From positions 1 to 64,000 of the forward strand of contig JAFXQT010000067.1 in the NCBI GenBank assembly GCA_017526905.1: a stretch of DNA of 64,000 nucleotides. The letters run 5' to 3'. Shown here piece after piece: positions 16,282 to 24,995 of this stretch. The position numbers and the translations under genes were made by a program. The notes under the pieces were generated by a model. That model made no database searches, was not told the origin of the DNA, and saw nothing but the letters and a program-made list of their open reading frames with translations. This DNA comes from Bacteroidaceae bacterium. Lineage in GTDB: Bacteria; Bacteroidota; Bacteroidia; Bacteroidales; Bacteroidaceae. Within the stretch, counting starts at the first letter, position 1, and every line of letters begins with the position of its first letter.

Positions 16282-19157
16282 CTTCTATGGTAGTTAAAGC
16301 GTTTGACAGGTGTGGCGGGAGTTTCCTCCTCATCGCCCTCCTCCGGGAACACCGGTGCCTTGGGCAGCGGGTTCTGCGGGTCGAGGAACTGGGCGTCGGA
16401 GTAGGAGAGGTAGCCGGTAATCTTGTGCAGCACGACAAAAGAGGTGCTGTAGATGAAGCGGCTGTTGTTCAGGGTGGATTTGCCCGACGCTTCGCCCTGA
16501 TCCAGGCAGAACAGGTACTGAGTGGTCATGACGTTGGAGTCGGTGCCCTTCACCACCTGATGCTGCGTGCCCTTCAGGTCGGTCACGCTGATGTTGGCAC
16601 CGTCGTTGGTCACCGTCAGGCGGCGGAAGCGGTTGCTCAGCGTGTCCAGGTTCTGCGTCTCATAGGCTTGGTTGCTTATGGGCGTGCCGTCGAAATAGAC
16701 CGAGTTATCGTGGATGTGGTAGCGCACGAAGTTCTCGATGGTGGAGCGGATGATGTGCTGGATGGAGTCCACCTCGGCCTTGGTGTAGGTGGTGTCCTCG
16801 GGGTGGTTCAGGTAATCCGACCAGTCGTCAAAGTCGTCCCATGTGGGCAGCTTGCCGTCGTTAATCAGCTGCTGCACTTCGTCGTTGCTGGGCACGTACA
16901 TGGTGTAGTGGTAGGCATTCAGCATCTCTATGGCATTGTCCAGGGTCACTTGCCAACTTTTCTCGGATCCTACTATGGTGTTCTTCATGAACGAGCAGCC
17001 CTGTAGCAGCGATTTGAACAGGCTGAAGTCGGGGTGGTTCACCGAGTCGGCCAGGGCTGCATAGGGGCTGGTGTTGGTGGGTGTGGGCAGTGTGCTGACC
17101 ACGTAGCTGATACCGTTGCCGCCATTCTCCAGCTGGTTGTAGATGCGTTCCACGGGGATGAGCTGTCCCTTCTCATATTCGGCCGAGCCGCCCAGGGCGG
17201 TCACTTGGCCGTCGGCACCGAACTCCACGATGACGGGAGCGCCCGAACGGCTCACGTAGATGTTTTGGCCCTGGTGGAAGGCGGGTTCGGCTTCCGTCTG
17301 CACGATGATGGTGTTGTCCAGCAGGTTGCGCAGGCGGTTCTGAATCATGGCCGATGTGGGCTGTGCGCGGGTGATGGCCAGGTCGGTCTTCACCAACGAG
17401 TCGGTCTCCTCGTCGCGGGTGTAGTTATAGGCATGTGCGCTCACCACGTCGGGGTTGTTCTCGTCCATGTAGAACTCGTACATCACACTGCCGCCGTCGT
17501 CCTGCTGGCGCAACAGCGTGACGGGATCCACATAGTTCAGCATGGCGCCGTTCATGGGGATGATGAAGCTGTACTTCGAGGCGGTGGAGTTCAGGTAGGC
17601 CTGATAGTCGCCCAGGGTCCAGGCTGAGTTGGAGGCATACACGGCATTGTAGATGGTGCTCATGTCGGTGGTACCGCGGATGATGGCGGGGAAGAACACG
17701 CTCTTGTACTCCGGGGCGGTGAACACGGTGTTCAGCTGGTAGATGACACCGTTGTTGCAGGTGAAGCAGCTGTCCACGTCGGCCGTGGTGATGCCCATCT
17801 CGTCGCCGGCGGAGTTCTTCAGCTGGTTAAACTTGCTGGGCACCGTGGCGCTGAAGCTGGACAGCATGTGGTTGTTCAGCAGCTTGTCCACCACGTTGTC
17901 GGGCACCTCGTCCCAGTTGGCATAGCGCTCCTTCAGGGCGCTGCCGTCGAAGAAGCGCTGCATGGCCTCGTCCGTCGGAACCAGCATGGCGGCGGCATCG
18001 TCCTGGAAGTCGAGGTTGCCGGCGCCCGTATATACGCGGTAGCGGTTCCAGCCCGGATCGAACAGCAGCAAGGTGTTGGCCTTGATGGTCGATGTGCCGG
18101 TGGAGAAGGAGTTGTGGCTGTTGTTGCCGCGGCTGTTGCTGTTGTCGCTGTTGAAGTAGCGCTTCACAAACACCGAGTCGGTGCGGCCCGTGGTCAGGTT
18201 GTACAGCGAGTTGTAGGTGGCTGTGGCCTGCGCGCTGTATTCGGGGTAGCTGTAGCGGTCCAGCAGCTTGCTGAAGATGCTGAACTGCGGCTTCTGGCCA
18301 ATCACGTTGGCCATGTTGTCCAGGGGTTCGGGCACCTCGGACAGCACGTGGATGTAGCCGTTCTGGCAGGTCACGTCCTGTTCCACCACAAGCTGGCCGT
18401 TGATGTAGCTCTTGGTCACATCGTTGGCCACGCCGTTGGTCAGTATCTTATAGTCGTCGTTGGTGATGTTCTTGCTGGCCATGTAGTCCGGCAGGAAGTG
18501 TATCATGCTCTGGCTGTTCTCGTCCTGCATGATCAGGATGCTGTCGCGTCCGCGCAGATAGCCCCAGTAGTCAATCTGTTTGTTGCTGGCATCCACGCGT
18601 GTGGGCAGCAGTTCGGGGAACTGGTCGGGCTTGAGCACCGGCACGCGGTCCATCGGGTCCTGCAGCGATTCTCGGCGCAGGCAGGCACCCTGCAGGGGTT
18701 CTGCATTGTTGGTCGATTTGTTGCTGAGCAACTCAATCAGATAGGCGCTGTTGACCATGGACGACTTGAAGAGCATCTTCTTGTCGGCGGCCGAGAGGTC
18801 GCTCATGCCGCGCACGCCCTTCTTCTTGAAGTAGCGCGCCCACGCTTCATCGTCGGCCACGAACAGCGTTCGGCTACCCGTGCGCCGCAGCGTCTTTGCA
18901 TACTCGGTCTCCGTTTCCCCCTTCGCCCGTTGGTCGTCGGTGAGGAACATCGGATCGTTGATCAGGGCAAGGGTCTGTGTGAAGTTGCCCCTGCTCTCCA
19001 GTTCTTCATAGATACTGCTTCCCAGCCACTCAGGCGTGCCCGTGAGCAGGTCATCCTTACATGAGGTGACCATCGAGCTGCCGTAAGCCAGCAAAAGGGC
19101 AGTACATACAGGAGTTGTCCACTTCGGCAACCTCCTTTTTAAGATACTGTTTCCCAT
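16278..19157 (-). CDS. large multi-fasciclin-domain surface lipoprotein, first gene of the operon
   Basis: The product is 959 aa. Lipobox VTSC (C33) is followed by KDD, fitting surface export. At least three, probably four, FAS1-like modules can be traced by their two conserved blocks. These are the opening helix (FTQTLALINDP; FSIFSKLLDRYSYPEY; FSLFKSLLQGCSFMKN) and the strand with a Thr/Pro turn (TLFVADDEAWARYF; AAMLVPTDEAMQRFF; YTMYVPSNDEVQQLI). The last module closes with RFIYSTSFVVLHKITGYL, the typical FAS1 end. It opens the seven-gene operon and overlaps the SusC start by four bases (ATGA). The role is inferred as a surface binding or adhesion subunit that works with the downstream SusCD pairs. 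Confidence 0.85.
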   Translation of the reverse strand: MGNSILKRRLPKWTTPVCTALLLAYGSSMVTSCKDDLLTGTPEWLGSSIYEELESRGNFTQTLALINDPMFLTDDQRAKGETETEYAKTLRRTGSRTLFVADDEAWARYFKKKGVRGMSDLSAADKKMLFKSSMVNSAYLIELLSNKSTNNAEPLQGACLRRESLQDPMDRVPVLKPDQFPELLPTRVDASNKQIDYWGYLRGRDSILIMQDENSQSMIHFLPDYMASKNITNDDYKILTNGVANDVTKSYINGQLVVEQDVTCQNGYIHVLSEVPEPLDNMANVIGQKPQFSIFSKLLDRYSYPEYSAQATATYNSLYNLTTGRTDSVFVKRYFNSDNSNSRGNNSHNSFSTGTSTIKANTLLLFDPGWNRYRVYTGAGNLDFQDDAAAMLVPTDEAMQRFFDGSALKERYANWDEVPDNVVDKLLNNHMLSSFSATVPSKFNQLKNSAGDEMGITTADVDSCFTCNNGVIYQLNTVFTAPEYKSVFFPAIIRGTTDMSTIYNAVYASNSAWTLGDYQAYLNSTASKYSFIIPMNGAMLNYVDPVTLLRQQDDGGSVMYEFYMDENNPDVVSAHAYNYTRDEETDSLVKTDLAITRAQPTSAMIQNRLRNLLDNTIIVQTEAEPAFHQGQNIYVSRSGAPVIVEFGADGQVTALGGSAEYEKGQLIPVERIYNQLENGGNGISYVVSTLPTPTNTSPYAALADSVNHPDFSLFKSLLQGCSFMKNTIVGSEKSWQVTLDNAIEMLNAYHYTMYVPSNDEVQQLINDGKLPTWDDFDDWSDYLNHPEDTTYTKAEVDSIQHIIRSTIENFVRYHIHDNSVYFDGTPISNQAYETQNLDTLSNRFRRLTVTNDGANISVTDLKGTQHQVVKGTDSNVMTTQYLFCLDQGEASGKSTLNNSRFIYSTSFVVLHKITGYLSYSDAQFLDPQNPLPKAPVFPEEGDEEETPATPVKRFNYHRR

Positions 19158-19460
19158 GTGTGTTAATAAGTGATTATTAGATGATTCCTTTTTGGCAGTT
19201 AGTGGGTGAATGAGGGGCGTTTTTACACTAAATCATGTAATTCGCCCCAAAAACAGCCCAAAATTATACATTCTTTTGAATCATGTCACATTTTTTAAGC
19301 AATAAAAGTGTATTATATGTTCAATAACATAAAACCGACGTTCTTGTGAAAAGATGTTTAATGGGCACAATTGTAGTGTGTGGTCCGTTTTGGTCTTTCG
19401 TAAGCAGGGCGCAGATAACACTATTCGAGTGGCCTGTGGGCTGTGGTTAGGTAGCCAAGT

Positions 19461-19487
19461 GCGCCACCCGCGCCACCCGCGCCACCC
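19461..19487. repeat. three perfect 9-bp repeats GCGCCACCC
   Basis: Three head-to-tail copies occur at 19461, 19470 and 19479. The exact reverse complement GGGTGGCGC occurs at 19576-19584, 19638-19646 and 19650-19658, with a one-base variant at 19662-19670. The two groups could therefore pair as long hairpin arms. Confidence 0.9.
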
Positions 19488-19575
19488 AGTTTGTTAAACT
19501 TTATTTTTTACAGGAAGTCATGGTTTTTTGTCACAAAAATAAAGTTCCTGCGCGCGCGTAAGGGTTTTATTAATT

Positions 19576-19670
19576 GGGTGGCGCGCATGGCGCAAAAAAA
19601 CTAATGTGTTGATATTGTTTTTGTTTCATGAGTGGGCGGGTGGCGCAGTGGGTGGCGCAGTGGGTGGCGA
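19576..19670. repeat. inverted partner copies of the 9-bp repeat (GGGTGGCGC)
   Basis: One copy at 19576 lies beside a related GCGCGCATGGCGC segment. Three more are spaced 12 bp apart from 19638, the last ending in A instead of C. They are the reverse complement of the array at 19461-19487. Confidence 0.85.
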
Positions 19671-19760
19671 AAGTGGTGCTCATGGACATGTCTGCACATA
19701 TCTGACGGCGCGCAGTGTCGTGTTTCGTGTCGGACGCGCGGTCATGGTTTGTCTGGCACT

Positions 19761-19848
19761 TATGGCTCTAAGTGCATGGACTTATGGCTCTAAGTGCATG
19801 GACTTATGGCTCTAAGTGCATGGACTTATGGCTCGAAGTGCATGGACT
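19761..19848. repeat. four tandem copies of a 22-bp repeat
   Basis: The unit begins TATGGCTCTAAGTGCATGGA and is 22 bp long. Copies start at 19761, 19783, 19805 and 19827. The first three are identical and the fourth has one T-to-G change. The array ends 20 bp before the 3' end of the nuclease-helicase gene. The period is not a multiple of three and no gene covers it. Confidence 0.95.
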
Positions 19849-19868
19849 TATTGGCATTGGTGCTCTTT

Positions 19869-22800
19869 TCATGAGGTGGCAGCGGGCGCTGCTGCCGAAG
19901 CGTTCAGCTGTTGGATGAGCAGGCGGTAAGGTTCGCTTTGGCTGAGCAGCGGCGGGTTGCCCACCAGGAAGAATTGCTTGCGTGCACGGGTGATGGCCAC
20001 GTTGAGCTTGCGGTCGATAAGGCCGTCGTCCATTTGCACGGGGGCGGAGAGGATGGCCAGCTCGTAGGGCGTGCTCACGGTGGTGGAAAAGATTATGATG
20101 TCGCGCTGCGAACCTTGGTAGCGCTCCACCGTGTCGATGTTTATCTGCTCGTAGGCCGGGATGTCCAGGTGCGACATCTCCTTGCGTATCAGCGCGATCT
20201 GGTTGCGGAAGGGCACGATGATGCCCACGCGCTTGTCCCAGTTTGTGGCCTGCCCGTTCTGCTGGCACAGGGCGGTAAGGGCCTGGACAAGCTGCGCCAC
20301 GAGCCGTGCCTCGGCGGCGTTGGACTTGTGCCCACGGGCGTCGGCGCCTTGTAGCACCGGCAGGAGGGCCAGGCGTTGGGTGGCCAGCAGTTTCTGCAGG
20401 GGCGAGGTGGCATCGTAATGAACCCACTCCAGCCCGGCCAACTGGTGGGGAACAGGCACTTCGGTGAGCTGGCCGCCGTAGTAGTGCTGGCTGACGAATG
20501 CCGACAGGCTGGGGTGCATGCGCCCTTGGCGGTGCAACAGGGCCACGGTGTGCGGTTCCTGGCGCATGGTGGCCAGGCGGTGCAGGCGTTCGAACAGCGA
20601 GTCGCGGCAGTTGCGCAGGCCGATGGCGGTGAGTTGTGGGTCGGTCACGGCTGATACGTCGTTGGCCTGAGTGACTACGGCCGGCAACTGCTTGTGGTCG
20701 CCTATGAAAATGAACTTGCCAATGGCACACGTGCCGTCGGGGTGGGTGGCGCAGAGCAGGGGCATCAGTTGCGGCTCCAGCACCTGCGAGGCCTCGTCGA
20801 TGATGGCGGTGTGGAAGTGCTTCAGTAGGAATAGTTCGGTGGAGGTGCTGATGGAGGCGATGGTGCCCACGATGATGGGGGCCTGCTGCAACAGGCCGCG
20901 CAGGGTCTGTCGGGTGGGGGTGTTACCGGCCAGCTGGTTGAGCAGGTGCGCACGGTGGGCAGGGGCACAGGACAGCTCAGGGCCAATGCGGATATAGTCT
21001 GCCTCGGTGCCGATGGTGTCGAGCATGGCACAAATCTCGTCCACTGCCCGGTTGGTGTAGGCCAGCAGGAGCAGGGCGGAAGGAAGTGTGCTGCCAGCCG
21101 ATGGCTGGGCCGTGGTGCCAGGTGCAGCGGCCAAAAACTCCTGCACCATGCGCTTCAGGGCCACGGAAGTCTTGCCGGTGCCGGGTGGGCCTACGAGCAG
21201 GAAATAGTCCTGGGCCTGCTTGGCGCGTAGGGTGATGTCGTGCCCTTCGGCATCGGCTATCGGGAGGCAGAGTGTCTGGGTGCTGTCAAACTGCGGCATG
21301 CGCTGCCCCAGAATGAGTTGGCGGCGGGCCTCGGGTGCCGAGAGCAGGGCATACAGGCCGCGGTAGATGGTGGTGTAGGCGGCATCGGCATGGGCCGGCT
21401 CGATGGCGTAGGTGCGGTCGGTGCGGAACAGGCCGGCATCGCGCTGCGGAAAGCGCAGGTGCAGACGCAGGCGGTCGGCCCACATCTCCTCGATAATGGC
21501 CGAGGTGTAGGCGGCCGCTGCCAACCGCTGCTGGCGGGCCGAGCCGTCGGACCCTTCTTCGTGCAGCATGACCATGTCGCCCGGACGGAAATTCATGGCA
21601 TCGGCATCGACCTGCACCTGCGCGTCGATGGCCACGACCAACCCGTCGGCCATGACGGGGACGATACTGAGGTGGCAGATGATGTTGCCGGCCTGCTGCT
21701 TGCGTGCCAGGTCCTGCCGCCACACATCGGCAAAGCCGCCATAGCCAGGGGGCAGCGACTCGCCCTCGACGCCGGTCTTGGCCAGGCACTGCTCGCGCTC
21801 GACAAAAGCCAGAAAGGTGTGGAAATAAGCGTGTTCCAGCGGGCTCATTCCATGTAGTTGCGACAGGAAGGCGCGGATGGTGGGCTGCAGGAATTGGCAG
21901 TAGAAGCGGTCGTAGATGCCGCGCACGTTGAAGTGGGCCTCGCTGAGCATGTCCAGCAGCTGGGCCGGACGCTGGCGCAACAGGTTCTCCAGGTGGACAA
22001 TGCCGTTGCGCACGGCCACGGCACGGTGTATGTCGGTGCGCCCTAAGTGTATGTCGTGCAGCTGCGGATAGCGTGAGTATAATAAATAGGTATGTACGCG
22101 CGCGTACGGGAGGCCCGCGTTGTAGTAAAGGCTCTCCTTGTAGAGTGCCATCTGCATGGCATGCTCGTAGCGGAAGCCCGGCTGCCCGGCGGGGTGCCCG
22201 TACTCTTCGCCGCGCCCGCTCTTCAGCTCAACGATGTGCTGGTGGTCGGCGCTGATGAGGTCCATACGGCCTTGTATGCCCAGCGCTTCGCAGATGAAGG
22301 CCATCTCCAATTGGCTGTTGGGCAGGGGGAAGGAGGGAGGGGTGGGTGCTTCGGAAGCAGGTGTGACGGGTGCTTCAGAAGAGGGGATGGGTGCTTCAGA
22401 AGAGGGGATGGGTGCTTCAGAAAGGGTGGCTTTAGAAGTGGACTTCGGCATCGGTGCTCGCCACTTGGCCACGATACTTCGTATGTTGGCAAACTGCTGC
22501 TTGCAGGCTTCGCTGAACTGGCTGTCGATGCCAGGCACGGTGGCAAAGCGGAGCGGGTCGGTGCAGAAAGCCTTGACCAGCGAGGTGCGGAGGTCGGGGT
22601 CGGGTAGGTTCACGCAGTCGTCCAGCAGTTGGTTGGCCACGTTACCCAGCAGGATGGCGGCCGAGGTGGGCGAGGGCATGAACTTGCCGATGAGGTGGTA
22701 GGCAGGGGCGTCGCCCATGTGGGTGAAGCAACGGCAGATGGCTGTGACATCGACCAGGAAATCGGGATCCAGCACGATGTGTTGGGGGAGGAGGGTGCCG

Positions 22801-22991
22801 TCGGGCTGCTGCTCGGCCAGGAGCAGGTTCAAGGGGGCGCCAGGGTAGAGGTAGGAGGGCTCGATAAGTGGTGCAGGCTGGCTTGGGTTGCACACTTGCA
22901 CCACGGCCGAGGGGGCTTCTTCGACCGTGTGGCCTGTGATGCGCTCGGCATCCCAGGTATCGACTATGATACGTAGGCGCTTTATGGGCAT
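19869..22991 (-). CDS. Dna2-like nuclease-helicase fusion (PD-(D/E)XK plus superfamily 1 helicase)
   Basis: The product is about 1040 aa. Residues about 228-290 carry a RecB/Cas4-type nuclease core: QGRMDLI (D244), HIVELKSG (E255, K257) and H277 before the QMALY motif. A low-complexity SEAP-repeat linker (about 190-220) precedes it. The C-terminal half is a superfamily 1 UvrD/Dna2-type helicase with Walker A GPPGTGKT (about 600), DEAS (about 731), GDHKQLP (about 763), DTVERYQGSQRD (about 952) and LNVAITRARK (about 995). The product should cut and unwind DNA or RNA in the cytoplasm. The frame stays open upstream to 23537, but that part is antisense-type shadow of mltF. The Met at 22991 gives a 10-bp overlap with the mltF stop and is the first sensible start. 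The cellular role (repair, RNA processing or defence) is not shown by the sequence. Confidence 0.85.
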   Translation of the reverse strand: MPIKRLRIIVDTWDAERITGHTVEEAPSAVVQVCNPSQPAPLIEPSYLYPGAPLNLLLAEQQPDGTLLPQHIVLDPDFLVDVTAICRCFTHMGDAPAYHLIGKFMPSPTSAAILLGNVANQLLDDCVNLPDPDLRTSLVKAFCTDPLRFATVPGIDSQFSEACKQQFANIRSIVAKWRAPMPKSTSKATLSEAPIPSSEAPIPSSEAPVTPASEAPTPPSFPLPNSQLEMAFICEALGIQGRMDLISADHQHIVELKSGRGEEYGHPAGQPGFRYEHAMQMALYKESLYYNAGLPYARVHTYLLYSRYPQLHDIHLGRTDIHRAVAVRNGIVHLENLLRQRPAQLLDMLSEAHFNVRGIYDRFYCQFLQPTIRAFLSQLHGMSPLEHAYFHTFLAFVEREQCLAKTGVEGESLPPGYGGFADVWRQDLARKQQAGNIICHLSIVPVMADGLVVAIDAQVQVDADAMNFRPGDMVMLHEEGSDGSARQQRLAAAAYTSAIIEEMWADRLRLHLRFPQRDAGLFRTDRTYAIEPAHADAAYTTIYRGLYALLSAPEARRQLILGQRMPQFDSTQTLCLPIADAEGHDITLRAKQAQDYFLLVGPPGTGKTSVALKRMVQEFLAAAPGTTAQPSAGSTLPSALLLLAYTNRAVDEICAMLDTIGTEADYIRIGPELSCAPAHRAHLLNQLAGNTPTRQTLRGLLQQAPIIVGTIASISTSTELFLLKHFHTAIIDEASQVLEPQLMPLLCATHPDGTCAIGKFIFIGDHKQLPAVVTQANDVSAVTDPQLTAIGLRNCRDSLFERLHRLATMRQEPHTVALLHRQGRMHPSLSAFVSQHYYGGQLTEVPVPHQLAGLEWVHYDATSPLQKLLATQRLALLPVLQGADARGHKSNAAEARLVAQLVQALTALCQQNGQATNWDKRVGIIVPFRNQIALIRKEMSHLDIPAYEQINIDTVERYQGSQRDIIIFSTTVSTPYELAILSAPVQMDDGLIDRKLNVAITRARKQFFLVGNPPLLSQSEPYRLLIQQLNASAAAPAATS
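22343..22430 (-). repeat. in-frame SEAP repeat in the nuclease-helicase gene
   Basis: The coding strand has four imperfect units beginning Ser-Glu-Ala-Pro; two adjacent 21-bp units (SEAPIPS) are essentially identical. The repeat forms a flexible Pro/Ser-rich linker of about 30 residues before the nuclease core and may vary in copy number. Confidence 0.85.
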
Positions 22992-24256
22992 GGCGTTTCG
23001 TTCATGAACTCTTCGCGGCCTTTCACGTGGGTGCGCCGTTCCTTCTTTTTGCGCGACGGGGAGGGCTGGGCGTTGGGCGATACGGCGCGGGCAGAACCGC
23101 GATAGGCGGCCCAGCGGTCCTGGATTTGGCGCACATAGCCGGAGGTTTCGCTGCCACGCAGGTAGCCGTTCTGCACCACGGGGTCGTGGTAGAACTGGGG
23201 CTGTGAAAGGCGGAGGATGTAGGGGTCCACGTTGGCCCATCGGTGCGGGTCCTGTCCGTGTTTGCGGGCCAGCGCCATGGCATCGCGCACGTGGCCGTGG
23301 CCGCCGTTGTAGGCGGCAAGGATGAAGTTGATGCGTTCCAGGCGGTCGGGCACGTCGGCGAACTTTCCTGACAGTTCGTGCAGGTAACGGGCAGCGGCGG
23401 CGATGTTCTGTTCGGGATCGTAGATGGCGCTCATCGGGAGCCCCAGATGGGCGGCTGTGCCAGGCATGATCTGCATGAGACCGCGCGCTCCGGCCCACGA
23501 CACGGCCTGCGGGTCGAAGGCGGACTCCTGGTAGCACTGGGCGGCCATGAGGCGCCAGTCCCAGCCGATGGTGGATGCGTGGCGGATGAAGAGGTCGTCG
23601 TACCTGGAGATGATGCCATCGGCCTGCGACAGCATCACCGGACGTGCGGTGCGGCGCACGCTGGTGGCCTTGGTGGTGCGCTGCTTTTCCAGTGCGAGGA
23701 ATTCATCCTTCATGGAGGGTTTCCACCAGCCGTCGATGGCTGCAGCCAGTTCGGAAGCCGAGGCACGCACCACCCAGTGGTTGGCGCAGGCATGCAGGTC
23801 GGTGGTGCTGCCGGGAGTGCTGATGGTGGAACTGCCGGTGGTGCTGCCGTGGGCGCTTGTGCTTGCATCCAGGGCGGCCGAGTCCAGTTCCAGCGCCACG
23901 ATGTCGGCCTCGCCGGCGGCCAGGCGGCTGAGCAGTTCGGCGGTGTCCGAAGCCATCTCCATGCGCAGTTTGGCGCCGATGGTATGTGCGAAGGCTTCGG
24001 CCAGGTCGAACTGTAGGCCGAAACCGTGGCCGCGGTACTCATAGTAGGTGTCGGGGCCGGACAGCGTCACAGCGATCAGCTCGCCCGACGCCTGTATGTC
24101 AGTGAGATCGTAGCCGGTGAGGTCGTCCTCGGTGGTGGCTTGCCCGAACATAGACGAAGTCTGATGCGACTCGCGTTGCTGGCCGCAGGCACTCAGCAGG
24201 AGCCCTGTCAGAAGCATGAAGAGGGGGCGCATCAGAAGCAGTGAGAAGAGCCGCAT
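22982..24256 (-). CDS. mltF: MltF-like membrane-bound lytic murein transglycosylase (lipoprotein)
   Basis: The product is a two-domain peptidoglycan lytic enzyme of 424 aa. A lipoprotein signal (MRLFSLLLMRPLFMLLTG, lipobox LSAC) is followed by GQQ with no acidic residues, which suggests the periplasmic face. An ABC-type solute-binding domain follows (GELIAVTLSGPDTYYEYRG, FDLAEAFAHTIGAKLRME), then an SLT domain with catalytic Glu in CYQESAFDP and the GARGLMQIMPGTA and AAYNGG motifs. It cleaves murein strands to 1,6-anhydro-muropeptides. The Met at 24256 was chosen because it begins the signal peptide. A Met at 24313, just after the udk stop, is the alternative. It is cotranscribed with udk and overlaps the nuclease-helicase start. 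The basic C-terminal tail (SRKKKERR) is unusual. Confidence 0.87.
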   Translation of the reverse strand: MRLFSLLLMRPLFMLLTGLLLSACGQQRESHQTSSMFGQATTEDDLTGYDLTDIQASGELIAVTLSGPDTYYEYRGHGFGLQFDLAEAFAHTIGAKLRMEMASDTAELLSRLAAGEADIVALELDSAALDASTSAHGSTTGSSTISTPGSTTDLHACANHWVVRASASELAAAIDGWWKPSMKDEFLALEKQRTTKATSVRRTARPVMLSQADGIISRYDDLFIRHASTIGWDWRLMAAQCYQESAFDPQAVSWAGARGLMQIMPGTAAHLGLPMSAIYDPEQNIAAAARYLHELSGKFADVPDRLERINFILAAYNGGHGHVRDAMALARKHGQDPHRWANVDPYILRLSQPQFYHDPVVQNGYLRGSETSGYVRQIQDRWAAYRGSARAVSPNAQPSPSRKKKERRTHVKGREEFMNETPCP

Positions 24257-24314
24257 CGGCGACGTTAAGAAGGGGCTACGGGGTGCCGTGCGGTTGTGTG
24301 GCGGTTGGTGCATG

Positions 24315-24926
24315 TCAGGGCTTGAGCCGGTGGATGATGTAGGTGCGCATGATGTCGATGGCGCGCTGGTTGCCCCCGCCCTGCGGGATGATGAGGTCGG
24401 CATAGCGCTTGGTGGGCTCGATGAACTCCATGTGCATGGGTTTCAGCACGTCGATGTAGCGGTCCATGACCATCTGTGCCGTGCGTCCGCGCTCCACCAT
24501 GTCGCGGCTGATGACGCGTATGAGGCGTTCGTCGGGGTCGGCATCGACAAAGATCTTCAGGTCCATCAGGTCGCGCAGTTCCTTGCGGCACAGTGCCATG
24601 ATGCCTTCGATGATGATGACATCGCACGGCTCGATGTGTACCGTTTCGGGTGTGCGGTTGCACTCCAGGTAGGAATAGGTGGGCTGCTCGATGGCTTCGC
24701 CATTGCGCAGGGCATTGATCTGCTGTATGAGCAGTTTCCAGTCGAAGGCGTTGGGGTGGTCGAAGTTGATCTTGCGGCGTTCCTCCATGGGGATGCCGTC
24801 GTTGCAGTTGTAGTAGGAGTCCTGCGGGATGACTGCAATCTGGGCTTTGGGCAGAGACTCGACGATTTTGCGCACAACGGTGGTCTTGCCCGAGCCTGTC
24901 CCGCCTGCTATACCGATGATATACAT
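24315..24926 (-). CDS. udk: uridine kinase
   Basis: The product (203 aa) phosphorylates uridine and cytidine to UMP and CMP in pyrimidine salvage. The P-loop GIAGGTGSGKTT lies at residues 5-16. Other family marks are SYYNCNDGIPMEER, FDHPNAFDW, the substrate segment IIIEGIMAL, and VDADPDERLIRVISRD. The length matches the family. The mltF gene follows within a few bases to tens of bases depending on its start, so the two form a transcription unit with the nuclease-helicase. Confidence 0.96.
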   Translation of the reverse strand: MYIIGIAGGTGSGKTTVVRKIVESLPKAQIAVIPQDSYYNCNDGIPMEERRKINFDHPNAFDWKLLIQQINALRNGEAIEQPTYSYLECNRTPETVHIEPCDVIIIEGIMALCRKELRDLMDLKIFVDADPDERLIRVISRDMVERGRTAQMVMDRYIDVLKPMHMEFIEPTKRYADLIIPQGGGNQRAIDIMRTYIIHRLKP

Positions 24927-24995
24927 GTGTGGTTGTGGGTTATGAGATGCTGTAAAGTGATAATGCTGAGGGGGTGCTTCGCGTGAGGGTGTGCG

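Larger units (their letters stand above)
19158..19868. other. 0.7-kb gene-free region with three repeat families
   Basis: No convincing gene is seen. The left part (19158-19380) is AT rich and should hold the promoter of the minus-strand fasciclin/SusCD operon. A minus-strand TAATTTTG (19259-19266) is the best -7 candidate, but no -33 box is clear. An inverted repeat GGGGCG/CGCCCC brackets 19214-19248. The right part carries GCGCCACCC repeats, their inverted copies and a 22-bp tandem repeat, listed separately. Confidence 0.7.

Noticed and set aside
19761..19848. CRISPR or coding repeat
   Set aside because: Copies are directly adjacent without spacers, and 22 is not a multiple of three.
22992..23537. 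Upstream extension of the nuclease-helicase reading frame
   Set aside because: It lies within mltF, reads as Arg/Pro-rich shadow sequence and adds no recognisable domain; the Met at 22991 fits the gene overlap.
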